From: Promerops cafer
Lineage: Eukaryota; Chordata; Aves; Passeriformes; Nectariniidae
Assembly: GCA_013398275.1 (NCBI GenBank)
Contig: VZSE01005864.1
Span: forward strand, 782,372 to 846,371
Direction: 5' to 3'
Length of the DNA stretch: 64,000 nt
Position 1 is the first letter of the stretch, and the number at the start of each line of letters is the position of its first letter. The notes under the pieces are model-generated. The model was not told the origin of the DNA, searched no databases, and saw only the letters and a program-made list of their open reading frames with translations. Positions 24,901 to 36,375 of this stretch are shown piece by piece. A program made the position numbers and the translations under genes.

Positions 24901-25400
24901 TACTCCTTCTGCTGCGAGACTCAAAGGCCTGACAGGAAGCAGCACTCAGGTAGTAATTCTGGTCTCTTTTGCACCAGCACGAAAACATTTGCTCTGTTCC
25001 TTAAAATGCAGCTTCTGAAGAGAAAAATATCCAGGTTTCCCTGTGTTGCTGGAGTGTGGTTTGAGCACTGCCCAGGAGCAGGCAGGGGGATGCGGGTGGG
25101 AGCGTCTGTGCACTGCTGCAGCCTCCCAGTCAGTTGCCCATCTCTCCCAGTAGATGATGCTAAAGCGCGATTGTTTTCAGCAATTTGAAGGAAGTGGAAG
25201 ATTTTATCAGGGGAAATCTGAGGTGGTAAGAAGGCTTCTGGGGCTCAGTGCTGCAGGGGGACATACTGCAAACATCCTGGAAAATCTGTGGACCACTTTG
25301 CTCCTGTATTGTTTAATTAACTTGAATAGTAACAGGGTTAGAGATTATGGGGGTTTTCAGGATTTTAAGCAGGCCTATGTTAACTTGTGTATTTCTGCAG
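21966..25400. other. Unique DNA, no gene recognised
   Basis: Contains GC-richer stretches at 22.7-23.2 and 24.7-25.1 kb with incidental open frames of up to 152 codons. None has both a good acceptor and a good donor. A 100-base stretch at about 24508-24610 vaguely resembles old 'TTAGGCRCCTAA' repeats but is too decayed to call. Confidence 0.3.
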
Positions 25401-25551
25401 TCCTTACAGCTCAAGCACAACGCCACTTCACACTGTGTCACCATGCCATTTCTTGACTCTCTTGGCATCACAGAGCTCCTCACCTTCATTTCCATACCGT
25501 ATCCATTCCATATTTCCTTACCTCTGTTCAGGCCAGTCAGACCCATTCGAG
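25401..25551 (+). other. Candidate exon, plus strand, unrecognised
   Basis: The acceptor TTGTGTATTTCTGCAG ends at 25400 and the donor TTCGAG|GTAAGT follows 25551; the donor is a full consensus match. At least two frames stay open across the 151 bases, so no reading frame is favoured and it could equally be a non-coding RNA exon. A second acceptor (CCTTACAG) ends 8 bases further in. No family resemblance was seen. Confidence 0.25.
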
Positions 25552-28256
25552 GTAAGTAATTTGGAATTTGAAATCCACAAAAGTTGAAGCTTTCTGGTGG
25601 CTTTTGAAATGTACAGAAATGTGTATTACTAGAAACAAAGCAGCATTTTGCTTTTAAATGCTGTTAAAGTTCAGATATGTTTAAGCTCTGGATGCTCTCT
25701 GGAGCCAGGAGGGGAAATGTTTCTGGAGTGGGAAGTGTAGGCTCACATATATGTTTCCCTGGAATTTAAGAAAATTACTGGGAGTTTGGCCTAGTCTTTA
25801 CTTCCATTAGAATTTTTCTGAGGACTTCTACAGCAGCCAGTATAATTCACTCTGAAATGAAATTTCAAAGCACAGAGATTCATCTGGAAGTTATTAATAG
25901 AAACAATAAAAATACAAACTTAAACTCACTTCTTTTAGTGAGGAGAATTGCCTACATTTTTTCACTTGGATACTTTTTGTACTCCTACAGCTGCAAAGTC
26001 TTTTCTTCCCCTCTTTTAAGAAAAAAGACAAGATATGATTCTCTTTACGAGACTTCTGGGGTCCACTGTAATGACACCATTTGGTTCCCAGCATCCAGAC
26101 CATTAGTCCTGCACTGATGTGCCTTAGGTTCTATCTTCATAATTCAGAACAAAACATATTTTGGGACAAGGATGTACAGAAAGACAAAAGGATTTCTCTG
26201 GATGCCATGTCTGGTATGTGGACAGGCTCGGAGGAGAACTTTATTCTTCATCGAGGGCTGGGTCTCCTGGACCATTATTGCTGCTACATTAATACATTCA
26301 TCAGTTATACACCAGGGCTGTCACATACAACACCACCACCTCCTCCCTTCCTAAATTCCTGTAAGTGAACATAACACATGTTGTCAGAGATCCAGTGCTG
26401 ATGTTGCCTTGTCCATGACTGATGCAGTTCCTTGGGTCAGGAGCATATCCTGGGACAGTGAAGAATGCATCAAGATATATGGATGGGTTTATTTTCTTCA
26501 AAGCTCTTGGACTAGAATCAAATTTCCTGGAGGGAACTTGTAAGAGTCTTTTAGTCTCTTTAAGGAAAGAGACTTTGCAAATATTACTGGGATTGCAGTT
26601 TTCTTGTGCTGACTGTGTTGGGTTTTCTTGAATTTTCCAGAGATGTTGACTATCTGGTGTACACTGCAAGCAGCCACTGCAGAGGCTGTTTAATAAATGG
26701 AGATGAATCCCCTGCTCTCTAGAGATCATTCTCATCAAACTGGGCTTTCTTCTTCACCCACCTTGGGAAAAGGTTATCAGTGGGAATTGGACAGATGGAA
26801 GTTTTACAAAGGTAATGAACAGGATGAACTCAGTTCTATGTGGGCTTTTATGGTGATGGATGGCTTTAGAGCGGGAAAGTTTACTGAGAGCAAACTGCAA
26901 GAGAGCTGGAAAACAGCCTGATGGGCTCTTGGATCAAATTCTGAACTAAAGGAGCAGTATTATCCTTTCCGGATAGGGGGACAACAGCAAGTATACGTGG
27001 GCAGAATGGATAGTGGGATTTGTAGAGAAACTCTGGGAGAAAGATCAATAGTTACATGAAGTGGCAATGAATGTGAAGTACAGCATGAGAAATCTGACAG
27101 AATTGTGCTCTTTCCACCCTAAGTGATGTAAAATATGAAATTCAGTATGTAAGAGAAAAATAGGATTTTTCTCTGTTTTCAGTGACCCTCCGTAGCTTTT
27201 ACAAGTGGAGGTATTTAAAAAAGAATGGCAAGAGATTACTTCACTTTGGACTGTGTCACTATTTGAGAGACTTGGAAAAGAAGGATAAATATGGCTCATA
27301 CAGACTTTAAAGCAGCTAAATGCACTTGCAGAATTAATTACTTCAGGGTTACATGCAGTTATTAGAGTAAGTGTAAGGTGTGATCCTTCTCAAAATGGAC
27401 AAAGAAAATAAAATGGGAACCTCCAAGCAATAGTATTCTGACCTCACAAAATGCCTTTGTCTAATTTAGACTGCATTAGCGATTGTGTACTTCACAAAAT
27501 CCATGGTAGGAGAGGGGAGGATTTATAGACTGCATAATGTCCTTAAGGGATTCACACAGTGAAATTATCAAATGCATTTAAAAATACAAAATTAGCACTT
27601 TTCACCCATAAATTTCCAAAGTTGTATTTTAAAAGGAGGACATTACCTAACTCCATGTGAACTAAATAACTTTAAATCAAATGAGACAATTTATGTTTGG
27701 AAGATGTTTGCACTTGAAATAAGAGCATAATTTAGAATTTTTTTGCCTTTCTCTCATACTGATTTATCTCCCAGGTTTGTGGACATCACTCTTATTGGTA
27801 GAAGTCAGCATTTGTTGTGTTTTGCAATGCAAAAATTCTTTTCATTCCCTAACACTAGAACAATATTTCATTGAATTGCTCTGGTTTATTAGACTAGTTG
27901 CACAGATGTCCTCTCTTCCTGAGCCAGATGTACAGAGTGCTGCTTCCAGCTTAGCCCAAACTGGAACATGTTGACAGAATAACATAACTGAGACCAGACA
28001 TATTGCATTTTACACTAAAGGTCATGCAAAAAGCACAGGCTGCATATAGCATGGGCTGTTTTACATAAACACACATTTGGTTCAGCTTTGGTATAGGGAT
28101 TACTGAAAGAATGCTTGGAGAGGACAAGCTATAAAGCAGTTGGAAAGATCTGACTGTTGTTGAATGAATTACCCCGAAGTGGTACATCTCTGTCAGAACA
28201 AGTGTGAAGGGCTCTTTGCAAAAGGAGGTGAGAGAAAACTCTCTCAGAGGCAGAAG
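25552..28256. other. Unique DNA, including an AT-rich block at 27.43-27.76 kb
   Basis: No gene recognised. The AT-rich block carries TAATTT, AAATTATC and TTAAATCAAAT motifs without repeats and may be a conserved non-coding element. A TTTATT at 27885-27890 would be an AATAAA poly(A) signal for a minus-strand transcript ending near 28.26 kb. Confidence 0.3.
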
Positions 28257-28534
28257 CTACTTGGCAAGTTGAACAGGAGATTTCCCAAGGACTTTTCCAG
28301 TGCAGTGGGATTGATTCAGTACTGTCCTTAACTTGCTAATACATTTCACCAGCAAAAAGAACTCATCAGAGGAGAATAAGACATCAAATTGCCCAGCAAG
28401 GGAGTTGTATGAATGCAGGCAAAGCCAGGGTGTTCCCAGTGGCTGCAGCATCTGCTTGGATGAGAGCTTGAGGGAAGCATTCATGGAACCAGATGTTACA
28501 GATGGGTAAGGATTGTCCTTCAGAGCAGCCACAA
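28257..28534 (-). other. Candidate terminal coding exon, minus strand, unrecognised
   Basis: Reading leftwards, the frame runs from an acceptor-like CTTTTCAAG for 92 codons to a TAG at 28259-28257. The translation starts VVAALKDNPYPSVTSGSMN and continues through FDVLFSSDEFFLLVKCISKL, a mixed hydrophobic and polar composition that does not look repeat-derived. Two bases precede the first full codon, so an upstream exon ending in phase 1 is needed; the candidate at 33644-33750 fits this. The acceptor ends in AAG, not CAG, which weakens the case. A minus-strand AATAAA lies about 370 bases downstream. I do not recognise the protein. Confidence 0.22.
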
Positions 28535-28603
28535 CTTGAAAAGCTTAGATGTCACACTCACATGGGCTGAAGAAGCAGACAAGGACCTGGAGCCAGATTA
28601 GTT

Positions 28604-28972
28604 CATAGAATCACAGAATGGTTTGGGTTGGAACGGACCTCAGAGATCATCCAGTTCCAACCCCCATGCCATAGGCAGGGATTCTTCCACTACTGCAGGT
28701 TGCTTCAAGCCCCTTCCAGCCTGGCCTTGGACACTTCCAGGGATGGGGCAGCCACAGCTTCTCTGGACAACCTGTGCTGGGCCCTCCCCACCCTCACAGG
28801 CAAGAATTCCTTCCCAATGCCCCATCTAATCCTACTCTCTGTTAGTATGAAGCCATTCCCCTTTGCACTGTCACTCCAGGCCCTTGTAAGTAGTCTCTTT
28901 CAGTCTTTCCTGTAGGTTCTCTTCAGGCACTGGAAGGCTGCAATTAGGTGACCCCAAAGCCTTCTTACCTTC
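28604..28972 (-). mobile_element. CR1 LINE, 5'-truncated 3' end
   Basis: Begins on the plus strand with CATAGAATCACAGAATGG and TTTGGGTTGGAA, the reverse complement of the avian CR1 3' terminus with its octamer tail. It then follows the CR1 3' region through GACACTTCCAGGGATGGGGC, the AAGAATTCCTTCC segment and GCACTGGAAGGCTGCAATTA. About 370 bases remain. The match is close, so this is a moderately young avian copy. Confidence 0.95.
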
Positions 28973-31900
28973 TGTTCTATGAAAAGGGTGCAAAACCAAA
29001 CAAGGACCAAAATTACCAATGTTTCTTTGTTAACTGGCTTGGTTTAAAGTGATAGAAATCTTGCATGGCACATGCTATGCTGCCTTCAGTCCTGATGACA
29101 GGGGAGAAGGAGCAAAACCCCTCTGAATTCTGGAATTCACCTGTGACTTACAGCAGGGTTGTTTTGTCTGTTTGGGTTTTTTTGCAAGAAACTTAACCGC
29201 TCTCAGTTTTCTGATCTGAAAACTGATATAACCATTAACTTCCTAAGGATTCTGCTCAGTTTAATTAATCAGTGTTCATAAAATTTTTGAATTAAAAGTA
29301 CAGTACGGACTGTAAGAGCCAAGGATTACTGGTACTACAAACAAATGAACAACAGCAAGTGACTATAAGCACACTGCAAAGGAGGAATGTCATTAAGGAA
29401 AGAGGTCCCATTTCAAGCTGCCAAATACAAAGGAGTGAGTCATTTATTTTCAGTATGAAAAACATTTCAATGTTGTTCTTTAAGTGATTCTGCTTATGAT
29501 CATTACTCCTTAGCTAACTGCTATAAATACTTTGAAGTGGTGACACGGTCTTCTATTCCCACCTAGAAATGCAGAAAAAAGAGGAGAGGAAGATAGAAAA
29601 ATAAAAATAGCTGAAGAAGGCATGTCTGCTTTGCCACATGCTAAATTCAGTCATTTTTGTCTGATGCATAGTTTTGCCTTTTTTTCTCCTGAAGACTCTG
29701 TGTGTGTGAGGACTGTACTGTCCCATGCTTTGTTTGTTACAGTCTGACCAAGATTTATGAGTTGGTAACTGTCTAAATTCTGGATCACAAAGCATCATTT
29801 TTGTTCTCTGCTGACCTTAGCTGTGACCTCTGGGACTGCAGGCAGAGAGAAATGTGTGACTTGGGTACAGTCAGGCAGGGTAATACAATCTGCTGGCACT
29901 GCTAAAGCACAGCATCACGTTTCTGTGACACAGTGCATTAAATGGGCCTGCAAAGGAGTAGCAAAGGGTACAAGAGGAGGGAGGAATTTCTATCCTAAAC
30001 ATTTTCAAGCAATGCCCTGGCTCTCTTGGATATACTCAGTACACCCAGTGACAAATGAACAGGTTATGAGTTGAATTGTCAGGTTAATTTAGCATACAGT
30101 ATTCTGACTGATTTTTGCAATAGTTGCAGTTTGAAACAAAACTGGGGAAATTCAGCTACCTGAGGTTTTGGAGCAGAAGATATGTATGGATACATATACC
30201 TGCTTATTTTGCTCATTACAATGATGAGTGTATTTGCTGTCCATGTTCTGTTTAATGAGGTGCACAGAGCAGGCTGGTCTCTCCCCACTGTGCTCCTGCC
30301 TGGCTGCCAGACTGCCCAGCCATCCTGCACCACAAGGGCTTTTCTCATGCACTGCCTCATCTACACAGCACCTCTGTCTGGTGCTTGCAATAGAAAATAT
30401 TTTAATATACAGCAAGGCTGTCAATTCTTCACTAACCTAAGGTTATTGAGATATTTTAACCCTCTGAAGAAGAATCTTCTTCAGAGAAGGCAGTAGAAAG
30501 ACACTTGTTTAAAACTGGAGTAGCACAGTGGCAAATTGGCCTCAGATCTGCAGTAGGAATGGTCTCCATTCCCTTCTCTCATGGAGGCAGTGACAAGTGG
30601 CAGCCAAACCCTCTGGATGATGCTGTATGAATTGGCTGAAGCAGGGTCATTAGGAAAACATGGGTTTGCTGAGCTCACTAAGTGACAGGGCTGTGTAACT
30701 CACAGGGCACAGTGACCCCGCAGGCATCACTTGGAGAGCAAAGAAAATCCTTCCTGCTCTTTGAAAGACTGAGCCTATCATCTTCCCTTTGGGAAAGAAG
30801 TGGCAGCACATGGCAAGGAACTGGGGGCTCACAGAAACAGAGGAGGCAGAAAATAAAATTTCAGAACTATCCTTCTGATCAAGTCTGTTATTTGCTTCAC
30901 ATATGAATTTGCCAATCAGTAAAAATTGATTTTTACCCTCAGAGCACTGAGAGTTTCTAATTTGAATTTAGCTTTGAATATCTGCTGTTGGAAATTTGTC
31001 ACAAAAGCCAGTGCACTTTGGCTGGGACATGTGGCCTTTTACCTTGCTGATTCCAGAGGACAGTTGCTGCTGATTATTAGGGATGAATTTTTCCCATGTG
31101 ATAGTGGTTTGGAGAAGAGCAAGAAATAACTTGGAGCTCTAAGGAGGTTCTTGCCTCTGCTATTTTCAAAGCTGTAATTCTGGTCCTATGTGGAAGTGAC
31201 AGAGGAGAAGCTGAAAATTCCATGGATCCTACAGAGGATGAGGCCCTTGCAGCACAGGCACCTTTCGGCAGGTATGAGGTGAAGATGATTGATGAGGTCA
31301 GGGTGGGATCCCTGCTCTGTCCCTTCCCACACCTTTGGTGCATTTTGAGAAGAAAAATTCCAGTCTCCAGTTCTGTCACTCACAGGCTTCTTTGCAGAAC
31401 TATGTTTCTTGCAAAATAATTATAACTGCAAATTAGGAATGGGGGTGTTCAGCACCTCCTTTAATCTCCCTCATATGCATCTAAAATAAAATGAGTGTTG
31501 CAAAACTATTGTAACCTTCTGGTATAGGTTCAAGTCAGACATGAAACTGAGATGCTTGTTTAGTAGGAGCAAGCACTGTACATGCTTGATTTACTGCCCT
31601 TTTCTAATCCCAGCAAACCTATTTTCTGCACTAAACACTCCAGGGTATTTGCAGCAACTTTAAATGTACAACTCAAATAAAGCACAGCTGATCTTAGTCA
31701 CACCAGGCTTTCACAGCACAGCTTTTGGCCCCATGGGGTGCCATGCCCTCAGCTCCCAGGGGTGATGCTGGTCAAGAGAAAAAGGCATTCAGGGGTGACA
31801 CCTGCATGAATCAAGGGACATTTTCTCATTGCCCTCAATGGATCAGTTTGGTTCAGACCAACGTTTCCCAGAGCTTGGTGGGCAAAGTGCAAGGGGACAA

Positions 31901-32663
31901 GAGCAGAGGCATACAAGCCAAAGCTTATTGAGTTGGGTGAATTGTGGTTTTGTTTGCTAATAGCTGGATGCATCTCTTCTCAAAAATGTTGCTGCTCTGA
32001 GGTCCTCTAATTGCAGATAGATATCCAGGGACAGGCAGAGCCTAATGTACCACACCAGCCTTACCATCCAGGCTGTGATTTCTTTCCGGAGAAATTACTT
32101 TTCAGAATTCAGTGGGCTTTGCTTTTATTTAAAGGTATTTTCTAACAGCCTTTTTAAGAGTGTGGTTCTCAAAGCTCTAAAATCTCATTTTGGATGTTCA
32201 GCTAAGTTATAAAAAAGAGGGGTTGAAATCAGTGCGACAAATTCTTTCCTAAGAAAGTAAGTGCTTGAGTCCTTCTGAGTAATATCCACATTATGGATGG
32301 CCAAACTCTGTAATGCCTGGGTCAAGAGCAGACCAGAGTCTAGCAGAGATCCTGAGATACCATTTAAACATATATAACAATTATGATCTTCATAATGACT
32401 GGAGTCTTCAGCAAGGAAAGGGAGAAGTACTGAAGGAAAATATTACTGTCAGGGTATATTTTACTACCTGAAGTATTTTATTGACTGCTTCAAGGAAATC
32501 AATGCCTTAAGTAAGCATAACTACGTTAGGAAAAAAGAGAGATTGTTATATGCATTCCTGTGTGTTAAGTTCCTGCTGTATGTTTTATGTTACATGCAAC
32601 TTGTTGAGCTGGTTAGGGTTTAGGAAATGCTTGAGAAAGGAAATGATCTTGACATTTGCAATT
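28973..32663. other. Unique DNA with one palindrome
   Basis: No gene recognised. Two short splice-flanked segments on the minus strand (about 29150-29212 and 31380-31420) have open frames of only 14-21 codons and are treated as chance. Confidence 0.3.
30462..30486. repeat. 25-bp near-perfect palindrome
   Basis: CTCTGAAGAAGA at 30462-30473 and TCTTCTTCAGAG at 30475-30486 are exact reverse complements around a single central A. It is purine-rich in one half and pyrimidine-rich in the other. Confidence 0.85.
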
Positions 32664-32735
32664 TATTTGTAAAACAGATGCAGAAACTGAAGGTTAAAAA
32701 AAAAGAAAAGATTTGTCTAAGTATATGATGGCATA
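32664..32735 (-). mobile_element. MIR-type SINE fragment
   Basis: TTTGTAAAACAGATGCAGAAACTGAAGGTTAA followed by GATTTGTCTAAGTATATGATGGC follows the MIR core in reverse orientation (TTTACAGATGAGGAAACTGAGG, then the position of 'CTTGCCCAAGGTCA'). Diverged, about 70 bases. Confidence 0.55.
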
Positions 32736-33643
32736 AAAATTGGAATAAATTGTGAAATAAATCGTATGGACATATATGGAAAATAAATGCATTAAAGCCA
32801 ATTTAAAATTGGAAAGAATAATTCAAAAGGAGGAAACAAATGCAAAACTAGGCAACACAATGTATAGCATGGATGTGTCTGGACTTTAAATGGAGTCAGG
32901 ATGGCTTTGTATGTCTGCACTTCATTGCAGAATTCACCAGGACAAGGCTCTAACCCCAAACCTTTTGCACAGTTTAAGCAGAGTACAAAGGGCTTACATT
33001 CCACGTTTTAGAAACAACACAGGTACCTATTGTCCAAATATATATTTCTATTCTAACTTCATTACTGTGAATTAACACATCAAAGACCTACTTATTTCCA
33101 ACCATCACATAATCAGTATTTCCTAAGCAGCTCCCAATAAAATTGATAGCATCCTTAGCCCAGCACTGAGGTATCTCAGTGTAGATGTACAGGTTTTAAG
33201 GACTTCTGGGTCATCATATGGTCAGTAATGTATTTCCTGCTGTGGTTAATCCCTCAGATGCCATGCTATGTTTGCCTTGAGGCTTGTTTCAAGGTCTTGA
33301 TTAACGCCACCACTCCATGCCTAGTTAAGCTGGCAGAAGCCTGTTCTGCAACCAAAATGGGTTTCCTGTCCCCCTGTGCTCTCCAGATGGTTGTTTGTGC
33401 TCCCTCCCTCTGTGTCAGCACAGGTGTTTCTCCGACCATGCAGTGAGAGATCAGAAAACTGATCTCAGTGTAAACTGACCTGGTTTAAAAAAGAAATGCC
33501 TGGTTTTCTGACAGGCCATTTCCTTGCCTTGGTTCACGGCATGAAGGGGGAGGGATGGCAGGGCTCCTTCTCTGCTCAGCTGCTCTGGAAGTCTGGGGAA
33601 GTGCACACAAATACTTGTGCAGTCCCCAGGTATCAGTGCTCAC
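32736..33643. other. Unique DNA, no gene recognised
   Basis: AT-rich at the left and GC-richer at the right. No repeats or exons recognised. Confidence 0.3.
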
Positions 33644-33750
33644 CTGGATCATGGACCTCCTTACAGACCTGCACGAGGAGAACGTTCACCCACCACCAAG
33701 CTGCTGACGAAGCAGCTCCCTCTGCCCATATTGGCCATATAAGCAAGGCC
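33644..33750 (-). other. Candidate coding exon, minus strand, unrecognised
   Basis: Reading leftwards, the acceptor GCTGCAAATCCTACAG precedes 33750 and the donor CCAG|GTGAGC follows 33644. One frame is open across 107 bases and translates to ALLIWPIWAEGAASSAAWWW and then VNVLLVQVCKEVHDP. The exon would enter in phase 2 and leave in phase 1, matching the entry phase of the candidate terminal exon at 28257-28534. The Trp- and Leu-rich content would suit a membrane or helical-repeat protein, but no family is recognised. Confidence 0.25.
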
Positions 33751-35068
33751 CTGTAGGATTTGCAGCCATTGTTTGGTAGAAATTGCTGGTGCATACACTC
33801 TTCCCTTGTGGTGAGGGAATTCCTTACAATAGAAATCAATCCAGACTTTGCCACTAAATACATTCCAATTTTAGACCTTTAATATCTGGGAAGGTTTCTT
33901 ACTGGTGAGGTTGTAGGCTGCAGTAGTATATTGTCAGTTGCATAGGAACAACTTGATATTTCCACACTAAAATCCAAATCTCATGGTCTCCTGTAGACAC
34001 TGCAGTTCCTTTTCATTTCCTTTGGATTAGGAAGAGCCAGTTTATTCCCTAAAGTCTAGATTCAGTCCACTGGGAAAGATCATCAAGTGTGTAAAGAGGA
34101 TAAATTGCATGGTGGCCCCAGCTTGTTTACAGACCCCATTTTTCATGAGCACGGTGATTTTTCACCTTGCATCACCTGAAGTGTCCACCACAAGACACAG
34201 CCAAGTCCCTCTCCCTGACATGACAATGACACATCTCCCCACGTGATGGCATCACACAGGGAAGTGAAATTGCACCGCCAGGGTGCTGACTGCATTTTCT
34301 GTCACATGACTGATCAAACTGCAGCAAGTCACCCGACCTAGCTTTTCCCACTCACTGAAAACGAAAACTATCACGTTGTGCTGGATATGAGCGTCTGGTC
34401 AAATGGGAGCTACAGCATTGGCCATTCTAAGCAACAGCTCTGAGTTCTGGCTTCTCTATGTGCTTGTGGTTCCCACATGTCCTCATTGGGGTTTATTACC
34501 TCAGTTAGGCTTCAGCAAGTTTTATCTGTAAGATCCTGCCTGCCCTCACATGGCTTGGCACAAGGCTTTAGAAAATGGGATAGTGTTTGGGCATCTCCCG
34601 CATGTGGAGTGGTACCAAAGCAATTCAGATGACTGGCATTCCTACTGAAAGGACAGAAGATGAAGATGAATGCAATTCAAATTTTTGAGTTGATGATTTG
34701 CATTTTAACTGGGTGCTATCCCAACTCTAACAGCAAAATCTGTATATTGACCTGAAGTGTGCCTAGTAAGGTTTTAAAAACTAATTTGATTTGAGTTTAT
34801 GAACCTCCCCACCCCCGTTGTAGAACACAGCTTCCTACCCAAATATCAACAAGTCTTTTAAGTGTTTTTAAGCTTGATTCCCTGACATCAGGGATCAGTA
34901 TCTCTTAAGCACTATGCAAAGATTGTAGAGGAGAGGCTGCCTGTTTTTGGACTCAGGTGTGCTCCAAAATACTCTTCTTGTCCCTTTGAGCCCTGTTTTG
35001 ACATAGGTCCAGAATGACACAAGCTTCTGATGTAGAAGCTGCTCCTACCCTTGTGGCTGAGGACATTC
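33751..35068. other. Unique DNA, no gene recognised
   Basis: Nothing beyond unique sequence was seen; a short CpG cluster begins at its right end. Confidence 0.3.
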
Positions 35069-35195
35069 CCTGCGCTCCTGGTGGCAGCGAGCGAGGCGGG
35101 AGCAGCCGTGTCCCCCGTGAGCCTGCTCACCCTGCGCTCGTTCTGCCACGCCGAGATGCATCGCTGGTGCCTGGAAATGACGCTGGTGTGGAAGG
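35069..35195. promoter_or_regulatory. Isolated CpG-dense patch, possible exon or orphan CpG island
   Basis: About 12 CpGs fall in 125 bases inside CpG-poor DNA. Both strands hold an open frame here with about 80-85 percent G or C at third codon positions. The plus frame reads ALLVAASEAGAAVSPVSLLT; the minus frame reads RCISAWQNERRVSRLTGDTA. On the minus strand a pyrimidine-rich acceptor (CTCTGCCACCTTCCACACCAG) and a donor (CGCAGG|GTGAGC) bracket about 50 bases. It could be a coding exon, a processed remnant or a small unmethylated regulatory island. Confidence 0.35.
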
Positions 35196-35529
35196 TGGCA
35201 GAGCCAGAATGCAGCTGCTTCTCTTCTCATAAATGAACGTGAGCTGGTTTGATTAGGGGTGCAGCAGAGGCATCTGCATCTGGCCTCCCTAGCACAGTGT
35301 CTGAAATACACCGTCCGGACTTCTCCCCCCCTTCCAACATGTTATACTTAATGAAGCCGCATGCTTTTTTCTTAAAATAATAGGAATTGCATCAGGGAAA
35401 GAAGGTAAAGCAACAAAAAAATAGAAATATAAGATGAAACAGGCGTGTCTTAACAAAGATTGAAGGAAAACCAAAACTCTTTCAAGTCTTTGAACTTTTA
35501 CGGAAGAGAGTAAAGGCAAAATGAATCAC

Positions 35530-35910
35530 CAACATTATAATAATTAGCTCCATTTACAAGCTTTTGTGGAAGATTTTTTTCCTCAAACAGCTATTTTGGA
35601 ATTCAAATTCTATTTTTGCTCTTGTGTTTTACCTGCTCTTGAGGTAAAGCGTTAAATTTCCTCTAAATGCCACCCTATAGTAGTTCATCCTTAGGATATT
35701 GTTTTAAACATAATTGAATTGCTGGGGTACATTAAACATTGCAGTGTTTTAAGCAGGGGAAATAATTTAATGATGTGGTCTTTAAGACAGTTAATTAGCC
35801 TGGCATGTATGAAAGTGTAACAAGAACACCACCTACTGTAAAAGTGCATGTTCTACACTTCGAAGCACTAATTCCTGATAGCTTCACCCTGCATGGAAAT
35901 CATTAACCCC
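35530..35910. promoter_or_regulatory. AT-rich block, possible conserved non-coding element
   Basis: Unique DNA with ATAATAATTAGCTCC, AGACAGTTAATTAGCC and GAAATAATTTAATGATG segments and no repeats, resembling a developmental enhancer in composition only. Confidence 0.25.
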
Positions 35911-36180
35911 TTTTTTGTCAAATGTTTTTAGGCAAAATTACTGAGTTTGGAGTTGGTGATTGCAGCTCTTGCCTACATTATCCAGAGGAAAAATCTAAGA
36001 GGTAAAATAAATCACAATCGGTTTAAACATCAGGATCCATCCTTTCTGAAAAGATTATTCTGGGGTCTGATAAAAGTAATTTTCATAATGATGATGGATT
36101 TTTTTAGCTGGAAATAGTAAGGATTTAAATAAAATTTCTGGTGATGTCAGCACAGTTTTTAGAAAATTGCTTGTGGTGAC

Positions 36181-36375
36181 CTTTCTGCAATATTGTTGTG
36201 CTGCTGGCTTGATTTGTCCACCATAGGATGAGCTGGAAGGGATAACATCCAGCACTTGCTCAGTGCACAGCCTCAGCAGGAGATGATAGAAATCACGGTG
36301 CAGGGAAATTTCTGTGGTCCCTCCAAAGCTCTTGAGCTCTGTGTTTTTGAGGACAGCCAGCAGGATCTGCATCTC
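36181..36375 (-). other. Candidate coding exon, minus strand, unrecognised
   Basis: Reading leftwards, an acceptor (CAACTCAGGCTGCACAG) precedes 36375. The frame is open for 65 codons in phase 0, from EMQILLAVLKNTELKSFGG through SLHRDFYHLLLRLCTEQVLD, an amphipathic helical pattern. The best donor at the left end (AAAG|GTCACC) is weak, so the left boundary is doubtful and the open frame continues past it. Its entry phase agrees with the exit phase of the candidate at 38188-38310. Not recognised. Confidence 0.2.

Noticed and set aside
29145..29212. Minus-strand splice-bounded segment of about 65 bases
   Set aside because: The donor follows a poor exon end, and the phase does not fit the adjacent candidate exons.
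31380..31425. Minus-strand splice-bounded segment of about 42 bases
   Set aside because: Too short, and the phase is incompatible with its neighbours.
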